Below, piece by piece: positions 45,241-55,477 of a stretch of 64,000 nucleotides of DNA. A model generated the notes under the pieces. That model was not told the origin of the DNA. It searched no databases and worked only from the letters and a program-made list of their open reading frames with translations. Made by a program: the position numbers and the translations under genes. The DNA lies in NCBI GenBank assembly GCA_024235135.1, contig JACKMZ010000001.1, positions 861,567 to 925,566 of the forward strand, read 5' to 3'. This DNA is from Gammaproteobacteria bacterium (lineage in GTDB: Bacteria; Pseudomonadota; Gammaproteobacteria; Competibacterales; Competibacteraceae). The stretch's first letter is position 1, and each line of letters begins with the position of its first letter.

Positions 45241-46199
45241 TGGCGCGCCGTTTCCAGCAGGGCCTGGAAATAGGCGATGGTCTGTTTCAGCCCCTGGTCG
45301 AGATCAATGCGAGGCGACCACCCTAGCTTTCCCTGCGCCAGGGAAATGTCGGGGCGGCGTTGAACGGGATCATCATTGGGCAACGGGTGATATTCCAAGA
45401 CCGATCGAGAACCGGTGAGGGCGAGAATCTTTTCGGCTAGCTCCTTGATGGTGAATTCGCCTGGATTTCCCATGTTCATGGGCCCGGTGAAGGAATCGTC
45501 ACTGTCCATGAAACGGACCATCACTTCGATCAAATCATCGACATAACAGAACGAGCGGGTTTGCTGTCCCTCGCCGTAAATGGTCAAGGGTTCGTTACGC
45601 AAAGCCTGGACGATGAAATTGGACACGACGCGCCCATCGTCCGGATGCATGAATGGCCCGTAAGTATTGAATATGCGACCGACCTTGATGCGCAAGCCGT
45701 GTTGCCGATAATAATCGAAGAACAGGGTCTCGGCGCAGCGTTTTCCCTCGTCGTAGCAGGAACGCGTACCGACCGGGTTTACGTGTCCCCAATAGGTTTC
45801 CGGTTGCGGGTGTATGCGGGGGTCGCCATACACTTCGCTGGTGGAGGCCTGGAATATTTTCGCTTTCACTCGTTTGGCCAGGCCCAGCATGTTGATGGCG
45901 CCATGCACGCTGGTCTTGGTGGTCTGTACCGGGTCGAATTGATAATGAACGGGCGAGGCGGGACAGGCGAGATTGTAGATTTCATCCACCTCCAGATACA
46001 GGGGGAAAGTGACATCGTGGCGCAGCAACTCGAAAAAGGGCTGATCCAACAACTCGATGATGTTGCTCTTGCTGCCGGTAAAGAAGTTGTCGACGCAGAG
46101 TACTTCATGGCCGTCAGCTAGCAATCGCTTGCACAGATGACGGCCGAGAAAGCCGGCGCCACCGGTCACCAGTGTGCGTTTGCGCAGGGCAGTTCTCAT
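45237..46199 (-). CDS. UDP-glucuronate decarboxylase (UDP-xylose synthase)
   Basis: Converts UDP-glucuronate to UDP-xylose. The 320-residue SDR protein has VTGGAGFLGRHLCKRL, the Uxs-specific LACPASPVHYQFDPV, and the catalytic YDEGKR. It lies directly after ugd, which supplies UDP-glucuronate, so the pair makes UDP-xylose for the polymer. It overlaps the galE start by four bases. Confidence 0.93.
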   Translation of the reverse strand: MRTALRKRTLVTGGAGFLGRHLCKRLLADGHEVLCVDNFFTGSKSNIIELLDQPFFELLRHDVTFPLYLEVDEIYNLACPASPVHYQFDPVQTTKTSVHGAINMLGLAKRVKAKIFQASTSEVYGDPRIHPQPETYWGHVNPVGTRSCYDEGKRCAETLFFDYYRQHGLRIKVGRIFNTYGPFMHPDDGRVVSNFIVQALRNEPLTIYGEGQQTRSFCYVDDLIEVMVRFMDSDDSFTGPMNMGNPGEFTIKELAEKILALTGSRSVLEYHPLPNDDPVQRRPDISLAQGKLGWSPRIDLDQGLKQTIAYFQALLETARQ

Positions 46200-46206
46200 C
46201 GGCCCG

Positions 46207-47538
46207 TTATCGTCCGATGCCGCTGTATTCGAAGCCTTCGAGTTTCATCTGACGTGGATCGTACTGGTTTCGGCCATCCACGACGATAGGTCGCTTCATC
46301 AGTTTCTTCATGGCCTTGAAATCCGGATGGCGGAAGGGTTTCCATTCGGTGACTAGCACGAGTGCGTCAACCTCGCGTAAGGCGTCGTATTGATGTTCGG
46401 CCAGTATCAGGCGGCCATCGGCTAGCCAGGTCTGGGGTAGTTCCCGGCCCGCCGTTTCCATGGCCACCGGATCGTAGGCCAGCACCTTGGCGCCCGCGGC
46501 CAGCAACCGCTCCAGGAGCGCTTTGGAAGGGGCCTCGCGCATGTCATCGGTACCCGGCTTGAAGGCGAGGCCCCAGATGCCGAAAGTCATTCCCGTGAGA
46601 TCCGCACCGAAACGTTGAGTGATCTTTTCAAAAAGGCGGTGTTTCTGGCGTTCGTTGCGGATTTCTACCGAATTCAACACCGTGGGTTCGTAGCCACGGC
46701 CTTCGGCCATACGGATCAAGGCTTTGACATCCTTGGGGAAACAGGAACCGCCGTAGCCGCAGCCCGGATAGATGAAGGAATAACCGATCCGTGAGTCCGA
46801 TCCGATGCCGAGGCGGACGTTTTCCACATCCACACCGAGATGTTCACACAGGTTGGCCATTTCATTCATGAAGGAAATTTTGGTCGCCAACATGGCGTTG
46901 GCGGCGTATTTGGTCAACTCCGCGTCGCGGATTCCCATGAAAATGAGCCGCTGGTGGTTGCGATTGAATGGTGCGTACAGTTCCTGCATCAGCTCGCGAG
47001 CACGGTCGTCGCCAACGCCGACGATAATGCGATCGGGGCGCATGAAGTCGTCGACGGCTGCTCCTTCCTTTAAAAACTCGGGATTGCTGACCACGCTGAA
47101 AGTGACGTCCTGGCCCCGATGGTCGAGTTGCTCCTGGACCGCCGCCCGCACGCGCTCCGCCGTTCCCACCGGCACGGTGGATTTATCGACAACCAAAGCA
47201 TAACGGTCCAAATGCTGACCGATTTCCTTGGCAACCTGGAGAACATGTTGGAGGTCGGCTGAACCATCCTCACCTGGGGGTGTGCCTACCGCGATGAAAT
47301 AAACGTTAGAATCGCGCATCGCTTCGGCGATGGATGTCGTGAAAAGCAGACGGCCCGCCTTGTGGTTTTCGTTGACGACCGTATCCAGTCCCGGTTCATA
47401 GATCGGCAGAATACCCTTTTTCAGGCCCTGAATTTTTTTCTCATCGACATCGACACAGGTCACCGTGTTGCCCATTTCGGCGAAACAGGCGCCGGTGACC
47501 AAACCAACATATCCGGTTCCAATTACTGTTAAATTCAT
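46207..47538 (-). CDS. ugd: UDP-glucose 6-dehydrogenase
   Basis: Oxidises UDP-glucose to UDP-glucuronate. The 443-residue protein has an N-terminal Rossmann motif (GTGYVGLVTGACFAEMG), the catalytic cysteine in GYGGSCFPKD and a C-terminal FKPGTDDMREAPS. It is in the middle of the polysaccharide operon, seven bases before the UDP-xylose synthase gene. Confidence 0.96.
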   Translation of the reverse strand: MNLTVIGTGYVGLVTGACFAEMGNTVTCVDVDEKKIQGLKKGILPIYEPGLDTVVNENHKAGRLLFTTSIAEAMRDSNVYFIAVGTPPGEDGSADLQHVLQVAKEIGQHLDRYALVVDKSTVPVGTAERVRAAVQEQLDHRGQDVTFSVVSNPEFLKEGAAVDDFMRPDRIIVGVGDDRARELMQELYAPFNRNHQRLIFMGIRDAELTKYAANAMLATKISFMNEMANLCEHLGVDVENVRLGIGSDSRIGYSFIYPGCGYGGSCFPKDVKALIRMAEGRGYEPTVLNSVEIRNERQKHRLFEKITQRFGADLTGMTFGIWGLAFKPGTDDMREAPSKALLERLLAAGAKVLAYDPVAMETAGRELPQTWLADGRLILAEHQYDALREVDALVLVTEWKPFRHPDFKAMKKLMKRPIVVDGRNQYDPRQMKLEGFEYSGIGR

Positions 47539-47606
47539 TGTTCAGTATTCCACTGGGTCATTTAGATTGTTACGTCCATTCGGTTTGCTAAAATCGGTGC
47601 CAGCGA

Positions 47607-49148
47607 TCACTCACTAAATGGGTTGATTTGGTTCTCTGACGGTATCGTTCGGGAGCGGGCTTCGTGCATAGGCTCGTCCAAGCGGTGTCGGTGTGGGCGT
47701 TTTTTATGTCGGCGAGGCCGTTGCGGTTCATTACTCTGCTGTTCGTCCGGTTCGGAAAGCGGCGTGTGCATGAAAGCGGCTGCGAGCAAAGCAAAGAAAA
47801 TAGCGTTGGCTGGGATGTGCAGATTAAAGTCGACGAAACTGTGCACGCTCATGACCAACACGCTGATACCCGCACCGACCTGCACGAAACGGAAAGTTGG
47901 CCAGGAGCCTCGCTGCCATACCTTCGACCACTGGCGAACATAGCCAAACAGGAAGATGGCCAGTAAGCCAAGGATTACAATGCCCCCTTCGACTATCCAT
48001 TCCAAATAATCGTTGTGAGCCCGATCGATGATGCCATCGAATTGGATCTGGGGCGGGTAGAAACGCCAGAATATCTGGGTGAAAGTGCCATTACCGCTGC
48101 CTAAGGGAAAAAATTCACCGGCGGCGTGCAACGCGGCCGAGGCTATCGACCAGCGCGCATCCCCCAATGGATCATCGGCGAATCGGGTCAATATTGGGGC
48201 CAGTCCTATCAATGTGGCCAGGCCAATTCCGGCAGCCGTCACCGTCCCAGCCAAACCGTAGACATTCCAACCGCCCAAGCGCCGCGTAAAGGCGAGAATA
48301 CATAACAGAATGCCCAGCATGGCCATGGCGATTCCCATGCGCGAGCGTGTGAATGTCAGTCCGAGCAACAAGGCGATGGAAATCGTACCGTAAACAAACG
48401 CCACATTGACGCGCAGGGTCGTCAAGGTGGCGAGCCGCTGACGCAAGCCGCGTCGCGCATGATCAGCCGGCCGTGGGGCATGCCCCACAGTCGCGGTCAG
48501 TAGGGCAAGCCCGACAGGCAAGGCCATTTCCAGCAAGCCAGCTAGATGGTTGCGATTGATATAGGTGCCGAAGGCATTGCCATCCATATACGGATTACCT
48601 AAACGGAACAGGCTGTCGGGCACGTCACCGTATTGAATCAAACCGAGTATGGCCTGAAAGGTGGCGATGCCCAGAAACAGGTATATCAGTCGCTGTAAAT
48701 GCTGGGATGACAGGCTCACGGTAACTAGGAAGACCATGATGGGCGGCAGTATCGCCAGTCCCGCCCGTTCCGTTGCCCATGGCACGAGAGTAATGGGGCG
48801 GGTTGTGGTGGCAGGGCCAGGGACCTCTTGCAGTGCCTGCGCATAATAGCCGCGCCCAGGAAGCAAAGACCAAAGCCCGTTGGGAATGGGGATGAGTTGC
48901 GCCAATGGGAGCAGTAGCAACACCAGCAACGCCAATTGCAGAGACAAAGGAAGTTGGCTCCTGAAGCCCGGCTTGTGCGCTACGTACAACAGTAGCCCTA
49001 CGGACGACAGTTCCAGGATCAACAACGGCAACGGCAAATTCGCCCCCCAGATCAGGGGAGCGAAGATCAACATTGCCGCAAGCAAGTAGAACGCCGCCGC
49101 GTCGACCTCGAAGTTCGATGGATACCTAACCGCCGTATCCACAAGCAC
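47607..49148 (-). CDS. O-antigen ligase/polymerase family membrane protein (Wzy_C)
   Basis: A 513-residue protein with about ten to twelve membrane helices and a Wzy_C-type periplasmic loop (RAHNDYLEWIVEGG). It could polymerise repeat units of the exopolysaccharide or act as a ligase. The C-terminal tail is very basic (PRRHKKRPHRHR). It is located between the FecR-like exported protein and ugd. Confidence 0.85.
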   Translation of the reverse strand: MLVDTAVRYPSNFEVDAAAFYLLAAMLIFAPLIWGANLPLPLLILELSSVGLLLYVAHKPGFRSQLPLSLQLALLVLLLLPLAQLIPIPNGLWSLLPGRGYYAQALQEVPGPATTTRPITLVPWATERAGLAILPPIMVFLVTVSLSSQHLQRLIYLFLGIATFQAILGLIQYGDVPDSLFRLGNPYMDGNAFGTYINRNHLAGLLEMALPVGLALLTATVGHAPRPADHARRGLRQRLATLTTLRVNVAFVYGTISIALLLGLTFTRSRMGIAMAMLGILLCILAFTRRLGGWNVYGLAGTVTAAGIGLATLIGLAPILTRFADDPLGDARWSIASAALHAAGEFFPLGSGNGTFTQIFWRFYPPQIQFDGIIDRAHNDYLEWIVEGGIVILGLLAIFLFGYVRQWSKVWQRGSWPTFRFVQVGAGISVLVMSVHSFVDFNLHIPANAIFFALLAAAFMHTPLSEPDEQQSNEPQRPRRHKKRPHRHRLDEPMHEARSRTIPSENQINPFSE

Positions 49149-49172
49149 GTAATAGTCAGCGGTAATTTAAAA

Positions 49173-49940
49173 CTAGGGTGATGACGGAGAAATCTGGCCA
49201 CCGTTACCATCGTTGTGACCGATGATAAATCCACCTGCGGCAATGACCCCGCCAATCGCTGCGCCTGGCATAAGGCCACCTCCCACAGCAGCGGCAGTCG
49301 TTACGGCTTCTCCGATGGGTCCGGCTTGGGTCACCAAGACTCCGCCCAAAGCGCATTCCGTACCGTCTCCCACAGTAAGCTGGTTATTTTCTTGCATGAC
49401 GAGCGTACAGGGATAGACGATTTTCGCGGGCGTTTCGCCGGCGACAACACTATCGTTCGCGCAGAGCCGCTGTATTTTTCCCTCTTCAAATTCAGGGAGG
49501 GGAGAGCCGTTGACCTTGATGCCCGGCCACCATTCTCGAATATAGGCGATGGGTTCGTCACAGCTACCGGCGGTTTTGTCGGCGTTCGGGGAGGGAACAT
49601 CAGCACCATTTTTAAGTAATGAGTCATCCCCAAGGGCGCATTCCTTGGCGTCTGCTAGGACATAACCCTTGCCGGAGGGTAAGGCAAGCTCGCAACTGTA
49701 CATGATTGTCGCTTCAGCTTTTTCTAGCGTGCGCACTTCCGTTCCTGAGTCAAGGAGTTCCCCTTCCCGAGGGCTTTTGGGTGCTTTCTCTGCAGGTGGC
49801 GTCACCTGTACCTCCGGTTTGAACGTTCCCATGCTCACGGTATTGGTAAAGACCACGGAATTAGTGGCAGCCGTTGCAGCGGAAATCAATCCCATTAACA
49901 AGAATGTGTTAAGGACTCTCCATCGCTGTTGCTTGGTCAT
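49173..49940 (-). CDS. Exported protein with two FecR-like repeats
   Basis: A 255-residue protein with a signal peptide (FLLMGLISAATAA). Two related segments end in KECALG and TECALG, each starting with a YSCEL/YPCTL stretch, suggesting an internal duplication of a small beta unit like FecR repeats. A glycine-rich hydrophobic tail (GLMPGAAIGGVIAAGGF) follows. Similar proteins accompany exopolysaccharide loci; the role is unknown. The family call is tentative. Confidence 0.6.
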   Translation of the reverse strand: MTKQQRWRVLNTFLLMGLISAATAATNSVVFTNTVSMGTFKPEVQVTPPAEKAPKSPREGELLDSGTEVRTLEKAEATIMYSCELALPSGKGYVLADAKECALGDDSLLKNGADVPSPNADKTAGSCDEPIAYIREWWPGIKVNGSPLPEFEEGKIQRLCANDSVVAGETPAKIVYPCTLVMQENNQLTVGDGTECALGGVLVTQAGPIGEAVTTAAAVGGGLMPGAAIGGVIAAGGFIIGHNDGNGGQISPSSP

Positions 49941-49980
49941 TGCATCTCTCCGTCAATCGCTTGCGTTAGTTCACTCAAGA

Positions 49981-51234
49981 TTAGGGATAACGCGGGCTCT
50001 TCAGCTTTACCCTCCGGATACTCATGGCATCAAACCATGCGGTTCCCTTGACCTTGAAGTCGTCAGGGAAGCGTCCCACCAATACTAATTTTAGTTCCTG
50101 AGCTGGGCATTCCGTGGCGGGTACCTCGAAGTCGAACGAAAAAGGTTGCCATGACGTGGAACCCATGAAACGCTCGCTATTTCCTAGTAAAATTCCCGAC
50201 TTGGCTTGTAGACATTTGAGTTGCCATTGTAGCCCTTGTTTGGCCTGCAGACTATCCAATTTCAGAAAGCCCTGCAATTGATAATGACCTGAAGACAGTA
50301 CTAAATGTTGATACAAGTGTTGAAACCGTACAGGGGTATCCTGGAATTCGAGGCGCACGGCTTTTTCACCTTCCGCACCGGCCGTGACTGCCGTTCCTAC
50401 CTGAACGCCGCGAACGCCTGGAGTACGCCAATCAAAATCCTCATTACTCAATGGAAGTTCGAAACTACCATTGTACAGATTGCCCAATGCTCCCGATTGT
50501 TGCTTGTCCAGATTGTTTAGCCAGACAAAATAGGCTTCTAACCATTGCCCCTCCTTTTCCAGCCGTTCAATGACAGTACGCCGTTCTTCGCGACTGATGG
50601 GTTGCTGATTGACGCGTCTCCAGCGGTACAGTAAGCGTACCTCATCGAGGCTTGGGGCTGATCGGACGGCATAAACGAAAAAACTTGTCCACCAGGAAGG
50701 GATATTGTCTTGCAATAGATGAGCGAATGGAGCCGCGGCTTGTGGGGTGGATACCAAAGCCAGTAATACGGGGTAAAGCTGGCTACGCAGGGATGACCGT
50801 CGTGCCAGCACCACATCCCAATGCGCCAAGGCAGCGTCCAGGCGGCCTTGGCGCATCCAGAAGGCTCCAGCGGCTAATTGAACGGGAATCTGCAGAGGAG
50901 CTAAATCGCTTGCTCTGTTCATCAACGTCTCCGCTTCCCCGCCCCGCTTCCTGGCCTCAACCCATTCCGCCAGCTTAGCGTACGCCAGCGCATTGGTTGG
51001 GTCGCCCTCTATGGATTTGATGAGCAATGCTTCCGCCTTCGCAGGATCTTGTTTTTCCACCCAGCGCGATTGCTTAAACAGGGCGGGAGGAAAGGCGCTA
51101 TCCCAACTCAAGGCTTTGGCAATGTCATCATTATCATCGTAACGAGAATAGTGCTCTGCAAAACCGAGTGTCAGAATACGCCAAATAAGAATAACGATAA
51201 TGACGCCTACGATCGACGTCTTAAAAACCGCCAA
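49981..51234 (-). CDS. Exopolysaccharide-locus TPR protein
   Basis: A 417-residue protein with an N-terminal membrane anchor (IVGVIIVILIWRIL), TPR-like helices (EGDPTNALAYAKLAEWVEARKR region), and a C-terminal beta domain resembling carbohydrate-binding modules (from NLYNGSFELPL to the end). Presumably acts in polymer assembly or export at the inner membrane, facing the periplasm. Positioned between the J-domain and FecR-like genes. Confidence 0.65.
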   Translation of the reverse strand: MAVFKTSIVGVIIVILIWRILTLGFAEHYSRYDDNDDIAKALSWDSAFPPALFKQSRWVEKQDPAKAEALLIKSIEGDPTNALAYAKLAEWVEARKRGGEAETLMNRASDLAPLQIPVQLAAGAFWMRQGRLDAALAHWDVVLARRSSLRSQLYPVLLALVSTPQAAAPFAHLLQDNIPSWWTSFFVYAVRSAPSLDEVRLLYRWRRVNQQPISREERRTVIERLEKEGQWLEAYFVWLNNLDKQQSGALGNLYNGSFELPLSNEDFDWRTPGVRGVQVGTAVTAGAEGEKAVRLEFQDTPVRFQHLYQHLVLSSGHYQLQGFLKLDSLQAKQGLQWQLKCLQAKSGILLGNSERFMGSTSWQPFSFDFEVPATECPAQELKLVLVGRFPDDFKVKGTAWFDAMSIRRVKLKSPRYP

Positions 51235-51296
51235 TAGGAAAACTCCCCGAAAAGAATCGTGATTATTCGTTAATGACGCCGTATTTTCTATGTGAC

Positions 51297-53057
51297 TTAA
51301 CCGTCGTCAATATGGTAAAAACCACGAATAAATAGTCGACCATTCTGTTTTTCAATGATAAAACTCACTTTCCCAGAAAATTTCTGTGGATTCCTCTCAC
51401 CTGAAGGATAGGTCTGAATAAAGAAACGACCGCTACCACGAAAAGTATCTCCCATACGACGCCAAACAATATTATTTAAATCAATCCGGCGGTTGTGCGT
51501 ATTATTGAAAAGTTTGGCATATTCTTTGCGAATATTGGCTTTACCCTGTTTTCCACTCGCGCTGGCTTGATCCGAGAACAGTGCCATAAAACTCCCTAGA
51601 TCACCTCGCTCATAAGCATTGACGAATCGGCCTAACAATAAACTCAATTCACGCTCGGAAAAGTCAGGTTGTTTGGTAAGTGCCGTCGGTTGTGTCTTCA
51701 AGCGGCTTTCTGTTTCGACACTCTTGTCCAGTCTGTCAAAGTCTCGTCGCTGAAAAGATGATTTGGAAACTTCGGAAACCGTAGAATTCTTTCTCAAATT
51801 ATCGGCAGGACCATTATCCGGTTCGGATTGTAAAACTATCGTTCTTGAGTGGTCCGGCCTAGAAACTAGAGAAGGTCCTTTCGCTTCTAGGTGAATCGGC
51901 GCTGGAGTCTTCGGCGCTGGTGCGGGAGGTAATGCCTTCGCAACCTGGGACACGCTGGATGGTGGCGTTCTGATATCCGGCATGGATACTGGCTTGATTG
52001 TTGCCGACGCGGTTTGCCGAGTCCGATTGGGTATTTCGGGGGAAGTTCGCGGCGGAGAGATGGTCGTCACCGATTTCTTTGGCGAAACAGGAGGCGAAGA
52101 CTGTGGAGGCGGCTCGGATGCGACGGATGCCGAGGCCGGTTTCGAGGGAGCCACGTTCTTGGAGATCCTACCGTAATCGAATATCGAAACGTCCTGGGGC
52201 GGATTGGCGGTTTGTTGCGCCGTATCTGAAACAATCGAAGACGGTTGGTGACCTTGATCAGGCGATACCGTGCTAACCGACTTGGGTTTAGAGTGTAATG
52301 ACTCTGGAGTACGCGAAATGTCTATGTCAGTTGTGGACAGCTTCTTTGGAGATGTTTTGTCAACTGTGATGGTTGCAGGCGAGATCGGGTCTTGGCTTTC
52401 AACCATGACAACTTGATAATTATTCCTGAAATAACTTCTTGCAAGAAATAACACGGCTAGAAAAATAATGCTGGCGAATACAAGATACGCTAAAAATTGA
52501 AATTTGATTGGCTTGCTGTTCTTGGAACGAGAAACATTATGTGGCCTATAAGAACGCGTATTGACTGCTTCGTTATAAGATAGAGGAAACTCGAAATGAA
52601 TTGCGTTGAGAGTGGCATCATATTCGTTGCGCAATTCGGGTTTGCGCAGGATGTTGTAGGCTTGATTGACACGACCCGCATAAACATCAGTCCAGGTTCC
52701 CTGTGTATGCTGTTTATCCGGGTGGAAAAGACGCATTAACAGGCGATAATTGTCCTTGATTTGTTCTTGCGTTGATTGCAAGTTAAGTCCCAAGGCCCGG
52801 TAATGGTTTCCGCCTTGACAAAAAAAAGCTTGCTTAACAAAGAATACAGCCGCTTCTTGTAGATCGCCTTTGCTAACGTTCGCGGTATGGCAATAGTGAT
52901 CAGCCTGCTCCAAGTCTCCATTAGCTATTCGCAATAAAACTCCGCATCCCAGAGGCAGATCGACTCTTGTGCTCCACCAGTCTTTATAACGAATGGGGTT
53001 TTGATAAGCATCCACTACCAACGCAAATATTTCATCCGCGTTGCTTTCATCCATCAA
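51297..53057 (-). CDS. Membrane-anchored J-domain protein with periplasmic NTF2-like domain
   Basis: A 586-residue protein. A cytoplasmic J domain spans about residues 84-150 with the HPD triplet at 112-114 (LFHPDKQ), so it could stimulate DnaK. A membrane helix is at about 186-206. A long low-complexity Pro/Ser/Thr-rich linker follows, then a C-terminal NTF2-like/SnoaL-type fold (about 465-586, with RFVNAYERGDLGSFMALFSD). It lies between the Wzc-like kinase gene and the TPR gene. The combination suggests coupling of an inner chaperone activity to polysaccharide machinery, but this is inference. Confidence 0.75.
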   Translation of the reverse strand: MMDESNADEIFALVVDAYQNPIRYKDWWSTRVDLPLGCGVLLRIANGDLEQADHYCHTANVSKGDLQEAAVFFVKQAFFCQGGNHYRALGLNLQSTQEQIKDNYRLLMRLFHPDKQHTQGTWTDVYAGRVNQAYNILRKPELRNEYDATLNAIHFEFPLSYNEAVNTRSYRPHNVSRSKNSKPIKFQFLAYLVFASIIFLAVLFLARSYFRNNYQVVMVESQDPISPATITVDKTSPKKLSTTDIDISRTPESLHSKPKSVSTVSPDQGHQPSSIVSDTAQQTANPPQDVSIFDYGRISKNVAPSKPASASVASEPPPQSSPPVSPKKSVTTISPPRTSPEIPNRTRQTASATIKPVSMPDIRTPPSSVSQVAKALPPAPAPKTPAPIHLEAKGPSLVSRPDHSRTIVLQSEPDNGPADNLRKNSTVSEVSKSSFQRRDFDRLDKSVETESRLKTQPTALTKQPDFSERELSLLLGRFVNAYERGDLGSFMALFSDQASASGKQGKANIRKEYAKLFNNTHNRRIDLNNIVWRRMGDTFRGSGRFFIQTYPSGERNPQKFSGKVSFIIEKQNGRLFIRGFYHIDDG

Positions 53058-53108
53058 TATGGCTACCCGAAATGGTTAACGAAATGTAAAAATATCAATC
53101 TGAGTGGG

Positions 53109-55403
53109 TTAAACTAACTGCTTTTTTTCGCGCGCAGCATCGCTGTTATAGTAGTAATAACTCTGGTAATAGTAACCATAGGAATGGCGTTGTAAATCGA
53201 CTTTGGTGAGTACGCCACCGATGACATGGATTCTGCCAAATTTAAGTCGTTTCAGGGAGTTCTGGATATGTGATCTACGGGTGCTGCCCGCTTCTACCGT
53301 TAACAACGTTCCTCCGGCCAGATTTCCTAAGACTACCGCGTCGGCCAATCCCAATACGGGGGGACTGTCCAACACGATCTGATCGAATTTGTCGGCTGCC
53401 AATGAAAGCAAGGAGACCATTTTTGCGCTCGATAACAGTTCGGCGGGGTTGGGTGGCAATGGCCCAGAGGTGATGCAAAAAAGGTTAGATATGGTAGTCG
53501 GCTGTGCCACATCCGCAGGTTTGGCGCTGCCTGCCAAATAATTGGTCAGTCCCAATGTGTTATCCAATTCAAGATCTCGATGCAAGGAGGGATTGCGCAA
53601 ATCGCCATCGATCATCAATACTTTCTTACCCACTTGTGCGAATTGGATTGCCAAGCTCAAAGCCGTGGTGCTTTTCCCTTCTCCTGCCACTGTGCTCGTG
53701 ATCAGTAGGACGCGAGGCGTTCCCTCGGAAGTGGAAAATTGTAATGCCGTCCGTGTCGATCGGTACGCTTCCGCGAATGCCGAACGAGGTTGTTCTTGAG
53801 CGATTAGAGCCAAGGCCGTGCGACCGTGGCCATTCCGCTCGCGTTCTTTCGCTTCACTGGGAATTACTCCCATGACTGCGATGCCGAGTTGGCGTTCGAA
53901 ATCTTCCGGATATTTAATGGTGTCGTCTAAATATTCGAAGAAGAAGGCTAAAGCAATCCCGCCGAATAGGCCCAATAGTAAGGCCATGAGAATATTTTTT
54001 CTATGATTTGGTTTAAATGGCGCGCCGGGTACTTGTGCTTTATCGACAACGGAAATGTTATTAGAGTCAACGGCACTGGATATGCCTATTTCTTTCAGAC
54101 GCTGCAGTAAATCGTCATAGAGCTGTCGGTTGGTGTCAACTTCACGTTTTAGAATATTGTATTCAATGCTGTTGTTTTCCAGTTGAGAAACTTCGTTCTT
54201 TACCTCATTTAGGCGATTTCGCAGTAGTTCTTCTTCTGCTTTTACAGCTTCATATGATGCCTTAATTGATGCACGGACGTTAGCTGTTTCATCATTGATT
54301 TTAGCCTGCATTTGCGTGATCTGATTTTGTAACTGCACCATTTTGGGGTAGGCTGGTTTGAAAATCTTGAGATTTTCTTGATATTCTGCTTCTAATGTAG
54401 CCTTGGTTTGCTTGAGTTGTTGTATAACAGGATTCTCAAGAATCTGCGACAAGCCTTGGGAAGGACCACTTAACATCTGACGATAAATACTTTCGGCCTT
54501 AATACGTTCCTGTTCGGCTCGATTGAAGCCACTGTTGATATCTTGCAATTTCTGCGTAGTAATTGTCTGTTTTTCATCAAGATTGACAATCTGATTGTCT
54601 CGAGCAAATGTAATTAATCGATTTTCGGATTCTTCTAACTTGCCCTGCGTTTGTTTTAGACGATCTTCGAGAAAGGTTCTGGCATAGGAAGAAGCGTCAA
54701 CCCGGCGTTCGATATTGGTTTCTACGAACGTATCGGCCCAGGTATTGACGACACGCGCAGCCAGTTCAGGATTAGGGCTTTCGAAGGTGAGTCTGTAGAT
54801 ATTGGAATCATCGATCTGAGCAACATTGAAACCGCCCAATAGCATGGCGGTGCCAATAGTGGAGGGTTGTTTTTTTTCGGTTACGGGGTTGGCTGTGGAT
54901 TCTTTCCCTCCCAGACGTGATATCCATTCCTCGACCATCTGCTTAAGTGGAGGTGCTTCTTGGGTGATGGCAAAGCGGTCCAAAGCCAACTTTTCACTGA
55001 CTTTCTCAGCGATTCGACGGCTTTTAAGCAATTCAAGTTGGGTTTTAAAATAATAATAATCGCGCGATAAATCTATTTGGCCCAGATTCTGAAAGTCAAC
55101 GATGTGAGGAGTTTCTCTCTCGATATGCAACGTTAGACTGGCACGATATACGGGAATCTCCATGAAACTGGCTACGGTTCCGACGACAGTTACAATGATT
55201 AAGAAGGTAAAGATCGTCCACTTTCGTTTGAGTATGATGTGCCACAGATGGAGCAGGTCCAGTCCTTCTTTTTCTTCATCGAATAGATCATGGTCCCCTT
55301 TAAGCACCTGAGTGCTGGGCATTGAGGTTTGTGGAATCGGTAAAATTTGCTGATCTGGGTTTGACGATTGATTTAAAGCCCCAGTATTATGAGTGTTGGA
55401 CAT
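53109..55403 (-). CDS. Wzc-like polysaccharide co-polymerase and BY-tyrosine kinase
   Basis: A 764-residue protein that regulates exopolysaccharide chain length and export. It has N-terminal and C-proximal membrane helices around a Wzz/GumC coiled-coil domain (about residues 55-500). The cytoplasmic BY-kinase follows: Walker A STVAGEGKSTTALSLA, Walker A' LMIDGDLRNPSLH and Walker B VLDSPPVLGLADA. The tail is a tyrosine cluster (YGYYYQSYYYY), the expected autophosphorylation site. It lies just downstream of the Wza-like gene. Confidence 0.93.
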   Translation of the reverse strand: MSNTHNTGALNQSSNPDQQILPIPQTSMPSTQVLKGDHDLFDEEKEGLDLLHLWHIILKRKWTIFTFLIIVTVVGTVASFMEIPVYRASLTLHIERETPHIVDFQNLGQIDLSRDYYYFKTQLELLKSRRIAEKVSEKLALDRFAITQEAPPLKQMVEEWISRLGGKESTANPVTEKKQPSTIGTAMLLGGFNVAQIDDSNIYRLTFESPNPELAARVVNTWADTFVETNIERRVDASSYARTFLEDRLKQTQGKLEESENRLITFARDNQIVNLDEKQTITTQKLQDINSGFNRAEQERIKAESIYRQMLSGPSQGLSQILENPVIQQLKQTKATLEAEYQENLKIFKPAYPKMVQLQNQITQMQAKINDETANVRASIKASYEAVKAEEELLRNRLNEVKNEVSQLENNSIEYNILKREVDTNRQLYDDLLQRLKEIGISSAVDSNNISVVDKAQVPGAPFKPNHRKNILMALLLGLFGGIALAFFFEYLDDTIKYPEDFERQLGIAVMGVIPSEAKERERNGHGRTALALIAQEQPRSAFAEAYRSTRTALQFSTSEGTPRVLLITSTVAGEGKSTTALSLAIQFAQVGKKVLMIDGDLRNPSLHRDLELDNTLGLTNYLAGSAKPADVAQPTTISNLFCITSGPLPPNPAELLSSAKMVSLLSLAADKFDQIVLDSPPVLGLADAVVLGNLAGGTLLTVEAGSTRRSHIQNSLKRLKFGRIHVIGGVLTKVDLQRHSYGYYYQSYYYYNSDAAREKKQLV

Positions 55404-55477
55404 GATTTTTACACGATGAATGTAAATTGTTGGGTGGCTAAGTTATGTTACTCTAGTTCGAGCGACAGATATTTTAT

